From Hymenobacter actinosclerus (GTDB lineage Bacteria > Bacteroidota > Bacteroidia > Cytophagales > Hymenobacteraceae), in the NCBI RefSeq assembly GCF_900111515.1, contig NZ_FOHS01000001.1, positions 689,419-753,418 on the forward strand: 64,000 nucleotides of DNA. Direction: 5' to 3'. The notes under the pieces are model-generated. The model made no database searches, was not told where the DNA came from, and saw only the letters and a program-made list of their open reading frames with translations. The position numbers and the translations under genes were made by a program. This document shows positions 44,608-52,812 of this stretch, piece after piece. Position 1 is the stretch's first letter, and each line of letters opens with the position of its first letter.

Positions 44608-45531
44608 CTACGTCAGCACCGCATCGCGCTTGAGCAGCCGGCGCTTGTCCCAGCGGTCGAGGACGGGGTGGATGAGTACGCTGACGAGGATGATGACGGT
44701 GCCCAGGTAGAAGCCGGGCGAGAGTTTCTCCTCCTCAAACCCCGCCACGCCCCACGAGTACAGGATAACGGCCATCACGATGCCATACACGGGCTCGAGG
44801 TTGATGGTGAGGTTGACCACGAAGGCCGATAGGCGCTTCATCAGCTCGACTGAGGCCGAGAAGGCGTACACCGTGCACACGCCGGCCAGCAGCGCTAGCC
44901 ACAGCCAGTCGTAGCCGTGCAGGCCCAGCTGTAGGCCCCGGCCGTTGCTGAAATATTCGCTGTAAAGCGGCAGAAACAGCGCGATGCTCAGGCAGGCGCC
45001 CACCATCTCGTAGAGCGTGAGCTTCAGCGGCGGGTGCTGCTTGACGAGCTTGGAGTTAATCACGCTGAACAGGGCCGACAACCCGGCCGAAATAATGGCC
45101 ACACCCAGCCCCAGCAGCTGCCCCAGCTCGGCCTGCGAGACGATGTAGAGGCCCACCATGGTAAGCAACCCCAGCCCCACCTCGTAGCCGCGCACCTTGC
45201 GCCAGAGCACCAGCGGCTCCAGTAGCGAAGTCCAGAGGGCCAGCGTGGCCATGCCGGCCAAACTCACGCTCACCGACGAGAGGCGGGCCGAAAGGAAGAA
45301 CGTAATCCAGTGGGCGGCCACGATGGCGCCCACGCCCAGCAGCCGCGCCACGTCGGCGGCCGGCAGGCGCCAGGGGCGGCGGCGTACCAGCAGCAGCCCC
45401 AGCAGCCCCAGGCTCGCCAGCCCCGTGCGCCAGAACACCAGCTCCACGGGCGGCACCGTAATCAGCTTGCCCAGGATGGCTGTGAAGCCCCACAGCAACA
45501 CGATAAAATGCAGGCGTAGGTAGTCTTTCAA
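44608..45531 (-). CDS. EamA-family (DMT superfamily) transporter
   Basis: A 307-residue inner-membrane protein with ten hydrophobic segments in two EamA repeats, typical of drug/metabolite exporters. The first repeat begins LRLHFIVLLWGFTAILGKLI, with PPVELVFWRTGLASLGLLGL; the second carries the NLEPVYGIVMAVILYSWG signature. Substrate is unknown. The start at 45531 is three bases from an inverted repeat, so the promoter must lie within or beyond that repeat. Confidence 0.88.
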   Translation of the reverse strand: MKDYLRLHFIVLLWGFTAILGKLITVPPVELVFWRTGLASLGLLGLLLVRRRPWRLPAADVARLLGVGAIVAAHWITFFLSARLSSVSVSLAGMATLALWTSLLEPLVLWRKVRGYEVGLGLLTMVGLYIVSQAELGQLLGLGVAIISAGLSALFSVINSKLVKQHPPLKLTLYEMVGACLSIALFLPLYSEYFSNGRGLQLGLHGYDWLWLALLAGVCTVYAFSASVELMKRLSAFVVNLTINLEPVYGIVMAVILYSWGVAGFEEEKLSPGFYLGTVIILVSVLIHPVLDRWDKRRLLKRDAVLT

Positions 45532-45533
45532 GT

Positions 45534-45761
45534 GGTGATTTGGTGAGATGGTGAGTTTGACGTTCGGGGGCCTGGGGTCCTGTCGGCGCGGGTAGTATGG
45601 CTAGAGCAGGAGTCCCGAAAGGTAAGGGTAGGCCAGCTCAATAAGTGAACGAATGAAGAAGCGAAGCGAGTGGGAGATGTCGGTAGCTGGACTGCCCGAT
45701 ACACGCCGCCTGGCTCCCCATGGGTTCACCAAACATCAACTCACCACCTCACCATTTCACC
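45534..45761. repeat. Inverted repeat of GGTGA words flanking the EamA-lptF gap
   Basis: Arms 45534-45557 and 45738-45761 (GGTGATTTGGTGAGATGG type) are complementary over 24 bp with three mismatches. They stand at the two edges of the gap: one touches the EamA start, the other ends one base before the lptF-like stop codon. The 180 bp between them show no gene. Confidence 0.75.
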
Positions 45762-45762
45762 G

Positions 45763-46839
45763 CTACTGCGGTACCACCCGGTAGAGTACGGCCCCGATGA
45801 GGGTGAACACGATGCTCGGGACCCAGGCGGCCAGCAGGGGCGAGAGGGAGCCCACGGCAGCCAGGTTGCGGCTCAGAATCACGAAAATGATGAACACGAA
45901 GGCCAGCACGAAGCCCAGCGCTATTTGCCCACCCACGCCGGCCCGGCTCTTGCGGGCGCTCATAATCACGCCGATGACCGTCAGGATGAACATGGCGTAG
46001 GGGTAGGCGAACCGCTCGTACTTCTCGCTCAGATACACCTGCGTATCGTCGGCACCGCGGGCAATTTTGGTGTTGATGTAGCGGTTGAGTTCGGGCAGCG
46101 TCAGGGTTTCCTGCAGGCGGTAGGTGCTGGCAAAATCCTTCGGAAACAGGTTGAGCGTAGTGTCGCGGGGGGGCAGGGTTTTGAGCGTTTCCTTCTCGCC
46201 ACTAAACGTGCGCACCAGCTGCGGCGTGAGGTGCCAGGCCTGCTTGGTGGAATCCCAGCTGATGGCTTCGGCCGTGAGGCGACGCTTGAGCACGCGCCCG
46301 TCGATGGTTTCGAGCGCGAACTTGTAGCCCACATTGTTCACGTTGTCGTAGGTCTCCATGAACGCATAGTCCTGGGGGCCGATTTTGAAGTGCACATTGC
46401 GCCCGCTATACCGATAGGGGTTCTTGATATACTTCTTCTCGAACTCGACCCGCGTTTTGTTGGCTATCGGAATCAGCCAGCCCGTCATGGCCAGCGTGAG
46501 GGCTCCCAGAATGGCGCTGCCCATGATGTAGGGCAGCAGAAACCGGTTGAAGCTGATGCCCGAGGCCAGCATGGCCACCACCTCGGTGCGCGAGGCCAGC
46601 TGGGCCGTCACGAACACCACGGCAATGAACACGGTGATAGGCGAGAGCAGGTTGGCGAAGTACGGAAACAGGTTCAGGTAGTACTCCGTCAGAATCTGCC
46701 ACGCGCCCAGGTCGTGCTTCAGGAAGTCGTCGTTTTTCTCCGTGAAGTCAATCACGCAGATAACCGACACGAGCAGCACCACCGTGAAGAAAAACGCGGT
46801 GAGAAACTTCGTGATAATGTATTTATCGAGAATCTTCAA
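45763..46839 (-). CDS. LptF/LptG-family LPS transport permease (YjgP/YjgQ)
   Basis: A 358-residue inner-membrane permease of the LptBFG exporter that lifts LPS from the inner membrane. It begins MKILDKYIITKFLTAFFFTV, with three TM helices at each end and a periplasmic beta-jellyroll domain between (about 130-270: VHFKIGPQDYAFMETYDNVN). Whether it is LptF or LptG cannot be settled from this gene alone; in Bacteroidota such a gene commonly follows tgt, as here. A repeat of GTTGTCAG words lies between them. Confidence 0.9.
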   Translation of the reverse strand: MKILDKYIITKFLTAFFFTVVLLVSVICVIDFTEKNDDFLKHDLGAWQILTEYYLNLFPYFANLLSPITVFIAVVFVTAQLASRTEVVAMLASGISFNRFLLPYIMGSAILGALTLAMTGWLIPIANKTRVEFEKKYIKNPYRYSGRNVHFKIGPQDYAFMETYDNVNNVGYKFALETIDGRVLKRRLTAEAISWDSTKQAWHLTPQLVRTFSGEKETLKTLPPRDTTLNLFPKDFASTYRLQETLTLPELNRYINTKIARGADDTQVYLSEKYERFAYPYAMFILTVIGVIMSARKSRAGVGGQIALGFVLAFVFIIFVILSRNLAAVGSLSPLLAAWVPSIVFTLIGAVLYRVVPQ

Positions 46840-46857
46840 TCGAGTTGTCAGTTTTTA

Positions 46858-46932
46858 GTTGTCAGTTGCTGGTTGTCAGTTGTCAGTCTGAACAACGTCC
46901 ATACTAACAACTGGCAACCAGCAACTGACAAC
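46858..46932. repeat. Inverted repeat of GTTGTCAGTT words between tgt and lptF/G
   Basis: Arms 46858-46881 and 46909-46932 pair over 24 bp with one mismatch. It fills the gap inside the tgt-lptF/G pair; the same word type recurs at 19886-19980 and 57481-57553. Confidence 0.82.
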
Positions 46933-46935
46933 CTA

Positions 46936-48066
46936 TTACAGGCGGGTCATCAGCTTCTTCACCATCACGTCCTTCCACTCCCTAAATGTGCCGGCCAGGA
47001 TTTGCTCGCGGGCCTGCTTTACGAGCCAGAGGTAGAAGGTGAGGTTGTGAATGGAGGCAATCTGGGGGCCGAGCATTTCTTTGCTGTGGAACAGGTGGCG
47101 CACGTAGGCGCGCGAGTAAAACGTGCTCACGTAGCCGCCCAGCGCCGCGTCAATCGGCTCAAAATCCTCGGCCCACTTGCGGGCGGCCAGATTCATAATG
47201 CCCTGGGTGGTGTACACCAGGCCGTTGCGGGCGTTGCGGGTGGGCATTACGCAGTCGAACATATCCACGCCCAACGCAATGTTTTCCAGAATATTGGCCG
47301 GCGTACCCACGCCCATCAGGTAGCGGGGCTTGTCGGGGGGCAGAATGTCGCAGACCAGCTCGGTCATTTCGTACATCAGCTCGGCCGGCTCGCCCACGCT
47401 CAGGCCGCCAATGGCATTGCCCTCGCGCCCCTGCTCGGCCACGAACTCGGCCGACTTGATGCGCAGATCCTTGAACGTGGAGCCCTGCACGATGGGGAAC
47501 AGGGCCTGCGAGTAGCCGTAGTGGCCCTCGGTGCTGTCGAAGCGCTGGATGCAGCGCTTGAGCCAGCGGTGGGTCATGTCGAGCGAGCGGGCGGCGTAGG
47601 CGTACTCGCAGGGCCAGGGCGTGCACTCGTCGAAGGCCATCATAATATCGGCCCCGATGGTGCGCTGAATGTCCATCACGCCCTCGGGCGTAAACAGGTG
47701 CTGGGAGCCATCGACGTGCGAGCGGAACTTGACGCCCTCTTCCTTGATTTTACGCGTGTTACTGAGCGAATACACCTGGTAGCCGCCCGAATCGGTGAGA
47801 ATGGGCCGGTCCCAGCCGTTGAACTGGTGCAAGCCACCGGCCTGGCGCAGAATATCGAGGCCGGGGCGCAGGTACAGATGGTAGGTGTTGCCGAGGATAA
47901 TCTGGGCCTGGATATCGTTCTCAAGGTCGCGCTGCTGCACGGCTTTCACGGTGCCGGCCGTGCCCACGGGCATAAAAATGGGCGTTTCAATGGCCCCGTG
48001 GTCGGTGTGCACCACCCCGGCGCGGGCCTTGGTGTGCGGGTCAGTCGTGAGAAGGTCGAAGGTCAT
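46936..48066 (-). CDS. tgt: Queuine/preQ1 tRNA-ribosyltransferase, without the usual zinc cysteines
   Basis: A 376-residue TIM-barrel enzyme exchanging G34 in tRNAs for preQ1. Family words: ETPIFMPVGTAGTVKAV, LGNTYHLYLRPG, DSGGYQVYSLSNTRKI, MMAFDECTPWP and GVGTPANILENIALGVDMFDCVMPTRNARNG with the catalytic Asp. The zinc segment, CxCxxC in E. coli, reads here as LGGYVSTFYSRAY with no cysteine. I recall the same in other Bacteroidota, so it is probably lineage-wide. It is upstream of the lptF/G gene. A TACCTTTG box lies 146 nt upstream, beyond a 36-bp-arm inverted repeat. Confidence 0.93.
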   Translation of the reverse strand: MTFDLLTTDPHTKARAGVVHTDHGAIETPIFMPVGTAGTVKAVQQRDLENDIQAQIILGNTYHLYLRPGLDILRQAGGLHQFNGWDRPILTDSGGYQVYSLSNTRKIKEEGVKFRSHVDGSQHLFTPEGVMDIQRTIGADIMMAFDECTPWPCEYAYAARSLDMTHRWLKRCIQRFDSTEGHYGYSQALFPIVQGSTFKDLRIKSAEFVAEQGREGNAIGGLSVGEPAELMYEMTELVCDILPPDKPRYLMGVGTPANILENIALGVDMFDCVMPTRNARNGLVYTTQGIMNLAARKWAEDFEPIDAALGGYVSTFYSRAYVRHLFHSKEMLGPQIASIHNLTFYLWLVKQAREQILAGTFREWKDVMVKKLMTRL

Positions 48067-48080
48067 GCGGAGCGGATAAG

Positions 48081-48193
48081 TTTTCTCGCAGAGGTGCGCG
48101 GAGGTATTCGCAGAGGTAGGAGGTATTTGCAGAGGTAGATAGAGGACCCCCTTTTATCCTCTGCGAATACCTCCGCGCACCTCTGCGAGAAAA
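48081..48193. repeat. Perfect 36-bp-arm inverted repeat of CGCAGAGG words
   Basis: Arms 48081-48116 and 48158-48193 are exact reverse complements over 36 bp and contain the repeated words GCAGAGGT and GGAGGTATT. It lies between the tgt start and its -7 box, so it would be in the 5' leader of the tgt transcript. A sister family copy is at 59819-59928. Confidence 0.88.
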
Positions 48194-48212
48194 CCGACAA
48201 TAGATAAGTCCG

Positions 48213-48220
48213 CAAAGGTA
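48213..48220 (-). promoter_or_regulatory. -7 box TACCTTTG for tgt
   Basis: A perfect TAnnTTTG box on the minus strand between tgt and the divergent glycosyltransferase; spacing to tgt is long because of the repeat. Confidence 0.5.
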
Positions 48221-48239
48221 CTCCACCCACCCCGAATGC

Positions 48240-48247
48240 CTACTTTT
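48240..48247 (+). promoter_or_regulatory. -7 box TACTTTTG for the GT2 gene
   Basis: A perfect TAnnTTTG box 18 nt before the ATG at 48266. It overlaps the codons after an upstream in-frame ATG (48236), arguing that translation starts at 48266. Confidence 0.55.
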
Positions 48248-48265
48248 GCGGCTTCGAAAACCGTT

Positions 48266-49381
48266 ATGTTGCTCTCTTACTCTCCGGCCGTTTGGCTGCT
48301 GCTGGCGGCCGTGCTGGTGCAGCTATATTTCGCGCTCTACTACTTCCGGGCCTTTGCCATGCGCCGGCCCGACCCGGAAACGCCCGTCCCCGCCGACCAG
48401 CCCGTTTCGGTGTTGGTATGCGCCCGCAACGAGTACACCAACCTCACGCGCCTGCTGCCGCTGCTGCTCAGCCAAGATTACCCCGCCGAGCTGCTCGAAA
48501 TTATCCTCATCGACGACCGCTCGACCGACGGCACCGGCGCGCTGGCCGCCCGGTTTCCGGGCGTGCGCCTCGTGAACATCCGCAGCACCCCGGCCGGGCT
48601 GGCGCCCAAAAAGTACGCCCTCACGCTGGGTATCAAAACCGCCCGCCACGAGCGCCTGCTCTTCACCGACGCCGACTGTATTCCGGCCACCAACCAGTGG
48701 GTCAGGTACATGCAGCGGGGCTTTGCCGAGGGGGCTGGTTTGGTGCTCGGTTATTCGGCCTACGCGCCCGAACGGGGGTTTTTAAATAAGCTGGTTCGGT
48801 TTGAAACCTTGCTGACGGGGGCGCAGTATCTGTCATTCGCCTGGCGCGGGCGGCCCTACATGGGCGTGGGCCGCAACCTGGGCTACACCCGGGCCGTGTT
48901 TCGCTCCACCAAAGGGTTTGCCTCGCACATCCGCACCCTCAGCGGCGACGACGATTTGCTGGTGCAGGACGCGGTGGCGGCCGGCGCCCGGGCGGCCGTA
49001 GTGGCCCGGCCGGGCGCCCACACGCTCAGCGAAGCGGCCGCAACCTGGGCCGCGTGGTGGCGGCAGAAACGCCGGCACCTCTCGGCCGGCAAGCAGTACC
49101 GGCTGGCCGATCGGGTGCGCCTCGCAACATTCATCGGGGCGAACCTCTTGTACTACGGCGCGGCAGTCGGCCTGCTGTTTTCTCCCATCAATTGGGTACC
49201 TTTGGCAGTCATCTGCCTGATGCGAACCGTGCTCATGGGGGCCGTTTATCAACAGCTTAACCGCCGGCTCGAAGGTCAGCTGCCGGCCGCCGCGCTGCCT
49301 TTGCTCGATGCCGCATATTTCGTAACTTACTTAGCTCTGGGAATCTCCCTATTCCTTAACCGCTCGCTCCGATGGAAGTAA
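48266..49381 (+). CDS. Family 2 glycosyltransferase, membrane-bound
   Basis: A 371-residue processive-type GT2 with an N-terminal TM helix (MLLSYSPAVWLLLAAVLVQL) and the catalytic domain: VSVLVCARNEYTNLTRLLPL, IDDRSTDGTGALAA, LFTDADCIPATNQW (DxD), the ED-type SGDDDLLVQDAVAAG and WWRQKRRHLSAGKQ (QxxRW-like). Two or three C-terminal TM helices follow. Product is unknown. Start at 48266 rather than 48236 is supported by the promoter box. The sigma-factor gene overlaps its last 10 bases. Confidence 0.88.
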   Translation: MLLSYSPAVWLLLAAVLVQLYFALYYFRAFAMRRPDPETPVPADQPVSVLVCARNEYTNLTRLLPLLLSQDYPAELLEIILIDDRSTDGTGALAARFPGVRLVNIRSTPAGLAPKKYALTLGIKTARHERLLFTDADCIPATNQWVRYMQRGFAEGAGLVLGYSAYAPERGFLNKLVRFETLLTGAQYLSFAWRGRPYMGVGRNLGYTRAVFRSTKGFASHIRTLSGDDDLLVQDAVAAGARAAVVARPGAHTLSEAAATWAAWWRQKRRHLSAGKQYRLADRVRLATFIGANLLYYGAAVGLLFSPINWVPLAVICLMRTVLMGAVYQQLNRRLEGQLPAAALPLLDAAYFVTYLALGISLFLNRSLRWK

Positions 49382-49986
49382 ACCAGGAAAAACAGTTCTC
49401 CGCCAAAGCCAAGCACGACTTCAAATTGATTCGGGCCGCCGTGGAGAACAACGACGAAAAGGCCTACGCCGAGCTGATGCAGATCTATAAGAAGCCGGTG
49501 TACCACGTCGTGCTCAAAATGGTGCGCAACACCGACGACGCCGACGACCTCACCATTGAGGCCTTCGCCAAGGCGTTCAAAAACCTGCACAAATTCAATC
49601 CCGAATTTGCCTTCAGCACCTGGCTGTTCCGCATCGCTACCAACAACTGCATCGATTTTATCCGCAAGAATAAAATCAAAACGATGTCGATCGACTCAGC
49701 CATCAAAATCGACAACGGCGACGAAATCACCATCGACTTCCGCGACCAGAACCTGAACCCGCAGGAGACGACCATCAAAAACCAGAAAATCGAAATCATG
49801 CAGCACGTCGTGTCGCGGCTGCCCGATAAGTACCAGCGCCTGGTCACGCTCCGCTACTTCGACGAGCTGAGCTACGAGGAAATTGCCACCGAGCTGAAAG
49901 CCCCGCTCGGCACCGTAAAAGCCCAGCTGCACCGCGCCCGCGAGCTGCTCTACGACATGGTGAAGGGCAAAAAGGAAATTATTTAA
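49372..49986 (+). CDS. ECF-type RNA polymerase sigma factor
   Basis: A 204-residue extracytoplasmic-function sigma factor. Region 2 (AYAELMQIYKKPVYHVVLKM, DADDLTIEAFAKAFKNLHKF, FSTWLFRIATNNCIDFIRKN) and region 4 (LPDKYQRLVTLRYFDELSYE, ELKAPLGTVKAQLHRAREL) are complete, with a 50-residue linker. No anti-sigma gene is adjacent. Its ATG lies inside the last codons of the glycosyltransferase gene, implying translational coupling. The same arrangement of a glycosyltransferase with a housekeeping-like ECF factor occurs in relatives. Confidence 0.92.
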   Translation: MEVNQEKQFSAKAKHDFKLIRAAVENNDEKAYAELMQIYKKPVYHVVLKMVRNTDDADDLTIEAFAKAFKNLHKFNPEFAFSTWLFRIATNNCIDFIRKNKIKTMSIDSAIKIDNGDEITIDFRDQNLNPQETTIKNQKIEIMQHVVSRLPDKYQRLVTLRYFDELSYEEIATELKAPLGTVKAQLHRARELLYDMVKGKKEII

Positions 49987-50016
49987 GAAAGGAGCCAGGC
50001 GATAGAAACTGGCCGC

Positions 50017-50113
50017 CTGTCATCCTGACGAAGGAAGGACCTTATCACGAAAGCACGACCGTAACAACGACTCGTGCTTCCGTGATAAGGTCCTTCCTTC
50101 GTCAGGATGACAG
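50017..50113. repeat. Perfect 33-bp-arm GTCATCCTGACG inverted repeat
   Basis: Arms 50017-50049 and 50081-50113 are exact reverse complements (CTGTCATCCTGACGAAGGAA core). It lies between the sigma gene and rsmG and belongs with the copies at 9814-9903 and 33392-33484, but with GACGAAGGAAGG in place of GAGCGGAGCGAAGG. Confidence 0.88.
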
Positions 50114-50156
50114 TCCTTCTTCAACTCCCACTTCTAGCTCCTAGCTTCTCAAAGAA

Positions 50157-50777
50157 ATGACCCTACTTGACCACTACTTCCCGCACCTGACCGACCAGCA
50201 GCGCCAGCAGTTTGCCCGGCTCGAAACCGAGTTCCGCACTTGGAACGAGCGCCTTAACCTGGTGGCCCGCACCGACATGGACAACCTCACCGAGCGCCAC
50301 ATCCTGCACTCGCTCGGTATTGCCAAAGTGGTGGAGTTCGCGCCCGGCTCGGCGGTGCTCGATGTGGGAACCGGCGGGGGCCTGCCGGGCCTGCCGCTGG
50401 CCATTCTGTTCCCGGAGGTGAAGTTTCACCTGGTCGACAGCATCGGCAAGAAGATAAAAGCCGTGCAGGACATGGCCGAAACGCTGCACCTGCCCAACGT
50501 AACGGCCGAGCAAACCCGCGCCGAACAGCTCTCCACTAAGTACGACTACATCGTGAGCCGCGCCGTGGCCCGCCTGGCCACCTTCCACACCTGGATTGCC
50601 CACCGCTACAAGCCCCGCGCCGAAGCCGCCCCGAACAGCGGCCTCTACTACCTCAAAGGCGGCGACCTGAGCGAAGAAATTGCCGAGTCGGGATTGAAGG
50701 CGCAGGTTGTGGATTTGAGTGAGTTCTTTGCGGAGGAGTTTTTCGAGACGAAAAAGGTGGTAGTGGTGCCGGCGTAG
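50157..50777 (+). CDS. rsmG: 16S rRNA (guanine527-N7)-methyltransferase
   Basis: A 206-residue SAM enzyme methylating G527 of 16S rRNA. Motif I is VLDVGTGGGLPGLPLAILFP; the start region LLDHYFPHLTDQQRQQFARL, the WNERLNLVARTDMDNLTERH segment and the YDYIVSRAVARLATF motif are typical. Length is normal. It stands alone between an inverted repeat and a 446-bp gap. Confidence 0.92.
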   Translation: MTLLDHYFPHLTDQQRQQFARLETEFRTWNERLNLVARTDMDNLTERHILHSLGIAKVVEFAPGSAVLDVGTGGGLPGLPLAILFPEVKFHLVDSIGKKIKAVQDMAETLHLPNVTAEQTRAEQLSTKYDYIVSRAVARLATFHTWIAHRYKPRAEAAPNSGLYYLKGGDLSEEIAESGLKAQVVDLSEFFAEEFFETKKVVVVPA

Positions 50778-51223
50778 TCTGCACGACCTTTCTTGAATGA
50801 TAGGCACAATCTGTTATAACACACAGCATAATAAAAGGCAGAAGCGGTAGAGTGCCAAGCAGGCCACCTTCCAAGATAAGGCAAACAACTGCTGCAATTT
50901 TAAGGAGGGTCTTAGAACTGAAGTTATGTTAGGGCATGAACCCCCGACAAGCAAGGAGCTTTCTAGTAGCGCTTGGTTGGGGGAAAGTCCTGTTTAACCA
51001 AGCCCGGGAAATCAGCCCGTTGCGGGTTTACGAAACTCATCTACTTGGCCAGTTTCGTAAACTTTGAATTGTAGACGGGTTTCGTAAACTCGCCGGGCGC
51101 TGCAACGGTCTGCTGGCACTTGGTGCGGAGCAGCTGCTCGCGGTTTAAGAAAGGGAGCATTTATTTTACTCCGACCACTAAAGCATTTAAGTTTAGGTCT
51201 CTTACCTACAATCTGTTAGTCAT
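50778..51223. other. 446-bp gap with hairpin and operator-like array
   Basis: No gene is convincing. The first 160 bp look AT-richer and unstructured. GCTTGGTT near 50979 pairs with AACCAAGC near 50996 as a short hairpin. The array of three GTTTnnnAAAC dyads at 51026-51089 follows. An ORF from 51120 is a shadow. Confidence 0.55.
51026..51089. promoter_or_regulatory. Array of three GTTTnnnAAAC dyads
   Basis: GTTTACGAAAC at 51026-51036, GTTTCGTAAAC at 51052-51062 and again at 51079-51089. Start-to-start spacings are 26 and 27 bp (about two and a half helical turns). The first is in the opposite orientation; flanking GGG and CTC words extend sites one and three. It ends 135 bp before the orphan gene at 51224. 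Function as a repressor or activator site is inferred from symmetry and spacing. Confidence 0.55.
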
Positions 51224-51778
51224 ATGGGACTCGATATTCTGCTGGGCGCCAATAATCAGGCGGAACTCGATGCTGGCCACTATGACCCCGACGATCACCA
51301 ACTCAGCCGCAACTTCTGCAATTTCATGTGCCGACGCTGGGCGATTGAAGAAGAACCTGAACTGGATCAAATCGGTCGGCTCACAGGCGTGGACATCTCG
51401 CCGTTGTATGAGATGGACAACTACACCTTGCCCGAGGACTTGAGCAGCATGCTCGAATATGCCGATGACGACGCAGAACGGCAGGAAATCCTCGCCCGCA
51501 CACAGGCCGCCAGCGCCGCAATGGCGGGCAATATTGACCGGGTAACGGCCACCGTGGAGGGCTTGCTGACGCAGCTGACAACGATGGAGGACTTGCCTAG
51601 CCGCTTGCGGCCAGACCCGGAGGATACCCTCTATGCCACCGCCTACTTTGCCAACTTTTCGGCTGCGCGGATGAACGCCTACGACAATACCTTCGGCCAA
51701 GACTTGCGCAACTTTAGGAGCTTCTTGGAATATGCCAAAGGAAAGGGGAGCGAGACGGTATTTTTTGTGTACGGCTAG
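51224..51778 (+). CDS. Hypothetical acidic protein
   Basis: A 184-residue cytosolic, acidic protein I cannot assign. It starts MGLDILLGANNQAELDAGHY, continues with a Cys pair in SRNFCNFMCRRW and a segment ELDQIGRLTGVDISPLYEMD, then an alanine/glutamate-rich helical middle and a C terminus with FANFSAARMNAYDN and FRSFLEYAKG. There is no signal, membrane segment or nucleic-acid-binding motif. It stands 45 bp from the IS3 left end, downstream of the dyad array, so it may be part of a horizontally acquired patch. Low-complexity composition is absent, which favours a real gene. Confidence 0.65.
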   Translation: MGLDILLGANNQAELDAGHYDPDDHQLSRNFCNFMCRRWAIEEEPELDQIGRLTGVDISPLYEMDNYTLPEDLSSMLEYADDDAERQEILARTQAASAAMAGNIDRVTATVEGLLTQLTTMEDLPSRLRPDPEDTLYATAYFANFSAARMNAYDNTFGQDLRNFRSFLEYAKGKGSETVFFVYG

Positions 51779-51888
51779 GAATGAGTTCAGGAAAAGGGTC
51801 CGAAAAGCAAAACGAGGGTATTATGACCCGTCCTGAAAAGCGTTGACCGTTTTTGTTGTTAGTCCGGATTTCTATTGACCAACCGAAG

Positions 51889-52812
51889 TTAGTCCGTTTT
51901 TTCGTTGACCACGCTATCGTCCACGACCTGCTGGCGGTAGTAGTTGCGCCATCGCCGTTTCAGCTTCCCCTCTTTCTGATGCGCCTGATCCGGCACCAGC
52001 ATGTCACAGCTCAGGTGGGGACGCTGGTAGTTGTAGAGGTGCACGGCCTGTTGCAGTACCGTTTGTGCCTGCGCCAGCGAGTACACGCGCTGATGCGCCA
52101 GATACTCGTTTTTCAGAATTCCGTTGATGCGTTCGGCAATGGCGTTCTCCAACGGGTCCCCCTGCTGGGTCATGCTCACCTGCACCTGGTGGGCGTTGAG
52201 CAGGCCGATGTACTCGGCACTGCAATACTGGACGCCTCGGTCAGAATGGTGAATCAGGGGTTTGCCCTCTTTCCCTGCCAGTTGATCCAGGGCCCGTTGT
52301 AGCGCGGTCCTGCAGTGAACGGCTTGCAGCGTCGGCGCCACCTCGTAGCCCATAATACGTCTGGAGTACGCATCCGTGACCAGCGAAATGTACAAGCAGC
52401 CGTAGGCGGTGAACCAGTAGGTGATGTCGGCGACCCAGACCTGGTTGGGCCGCTCGATCAGCAGCGCGCTGATTAAGTTGGGATACTTGCGGAAGCGGTG
52501 CCGGGAAAAAGTCGTCTGCACGCGCCGTCGGCGCCGGCGCACCAACAGGCCATGAGCCGCCAACAGCTCAAATAAGGCATCGCGGCCCATTTTCAGGTGC
52601 TGCCTAGTCAACTCGTCCTGTAACCGCTCATAGAGCTTGCGCGTCCCCATGCGGGGATGGTCTTCCCGAATGGCTCGCACCAGGTTAACGACCACCGCTT
52701 CCTGATTAACGTGTCCAGCTTGTCGTTGCCAGTATTGATAGTACGCCTGCCGGCTAAAACCAAGCACTCCTTCCACCGACCGAATAGCGATTGAAGGGTG
52801 GCTCTTCAGCAT
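51889..52812 (-). CDS. IS3-family transposase OrfB (DDE)
   Basis: A 307-residue integrase-core transposase. HTH_21-like N terminus (RAIREDHPRMGTRKLYERLQ) and the rve core with D in QVWVADITYW, D in IHHSDRGVQYCS and E in NAIAERINGILKNEYL form the DDE triad. Its ATG overlaps the OrfA stop as ATGCTGA. In IS3 elements the active enzyme is usually the OrfAB fusion made by -1 frameshifting. Confidence 0.92.
   Translation of the reverse strand: MLKSHPSIAIRSVEGVLGFSRQAYYQYWQRQAGHVNQEAVVVNLVRAIREDHPRMGTRKLYERLQDELTRQHLKMGRDALFELLAAHGLLVRRRRRRVQTTFSRHRFRKYPNLISALLIERPNQVWVADITYWFTAYGCLYISLVTDAYSRRIMGYEVAPTLQAVHCRTALQRALDQLAGKEGKPLIHHSDRGVQYCSAEYIGLLNAHQVQVSMTQQGDPLENAIAERINGILKNEYLAHQRVYSLAQAQTVLQQAVHLYNYQRPHLSCDMLVPDQAHQKEGKLKRRWRNYYRQQVVDDSVVNEKTD

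Noticed and set aside
51026..51089. Chromosome partition site parS or origin DnaA boxes
   Set aside because: parS is TGTTTCACGTGAAACA and DnaA boxes are TTATCCACA; the dyads match neither and no parAB or dnaA is near.
51120..51443. A 107-residue ORF overlapping the start of the orphan gene
   Set aside because: It lies out of frame over 51224-51778, whose composition is more protein-like.
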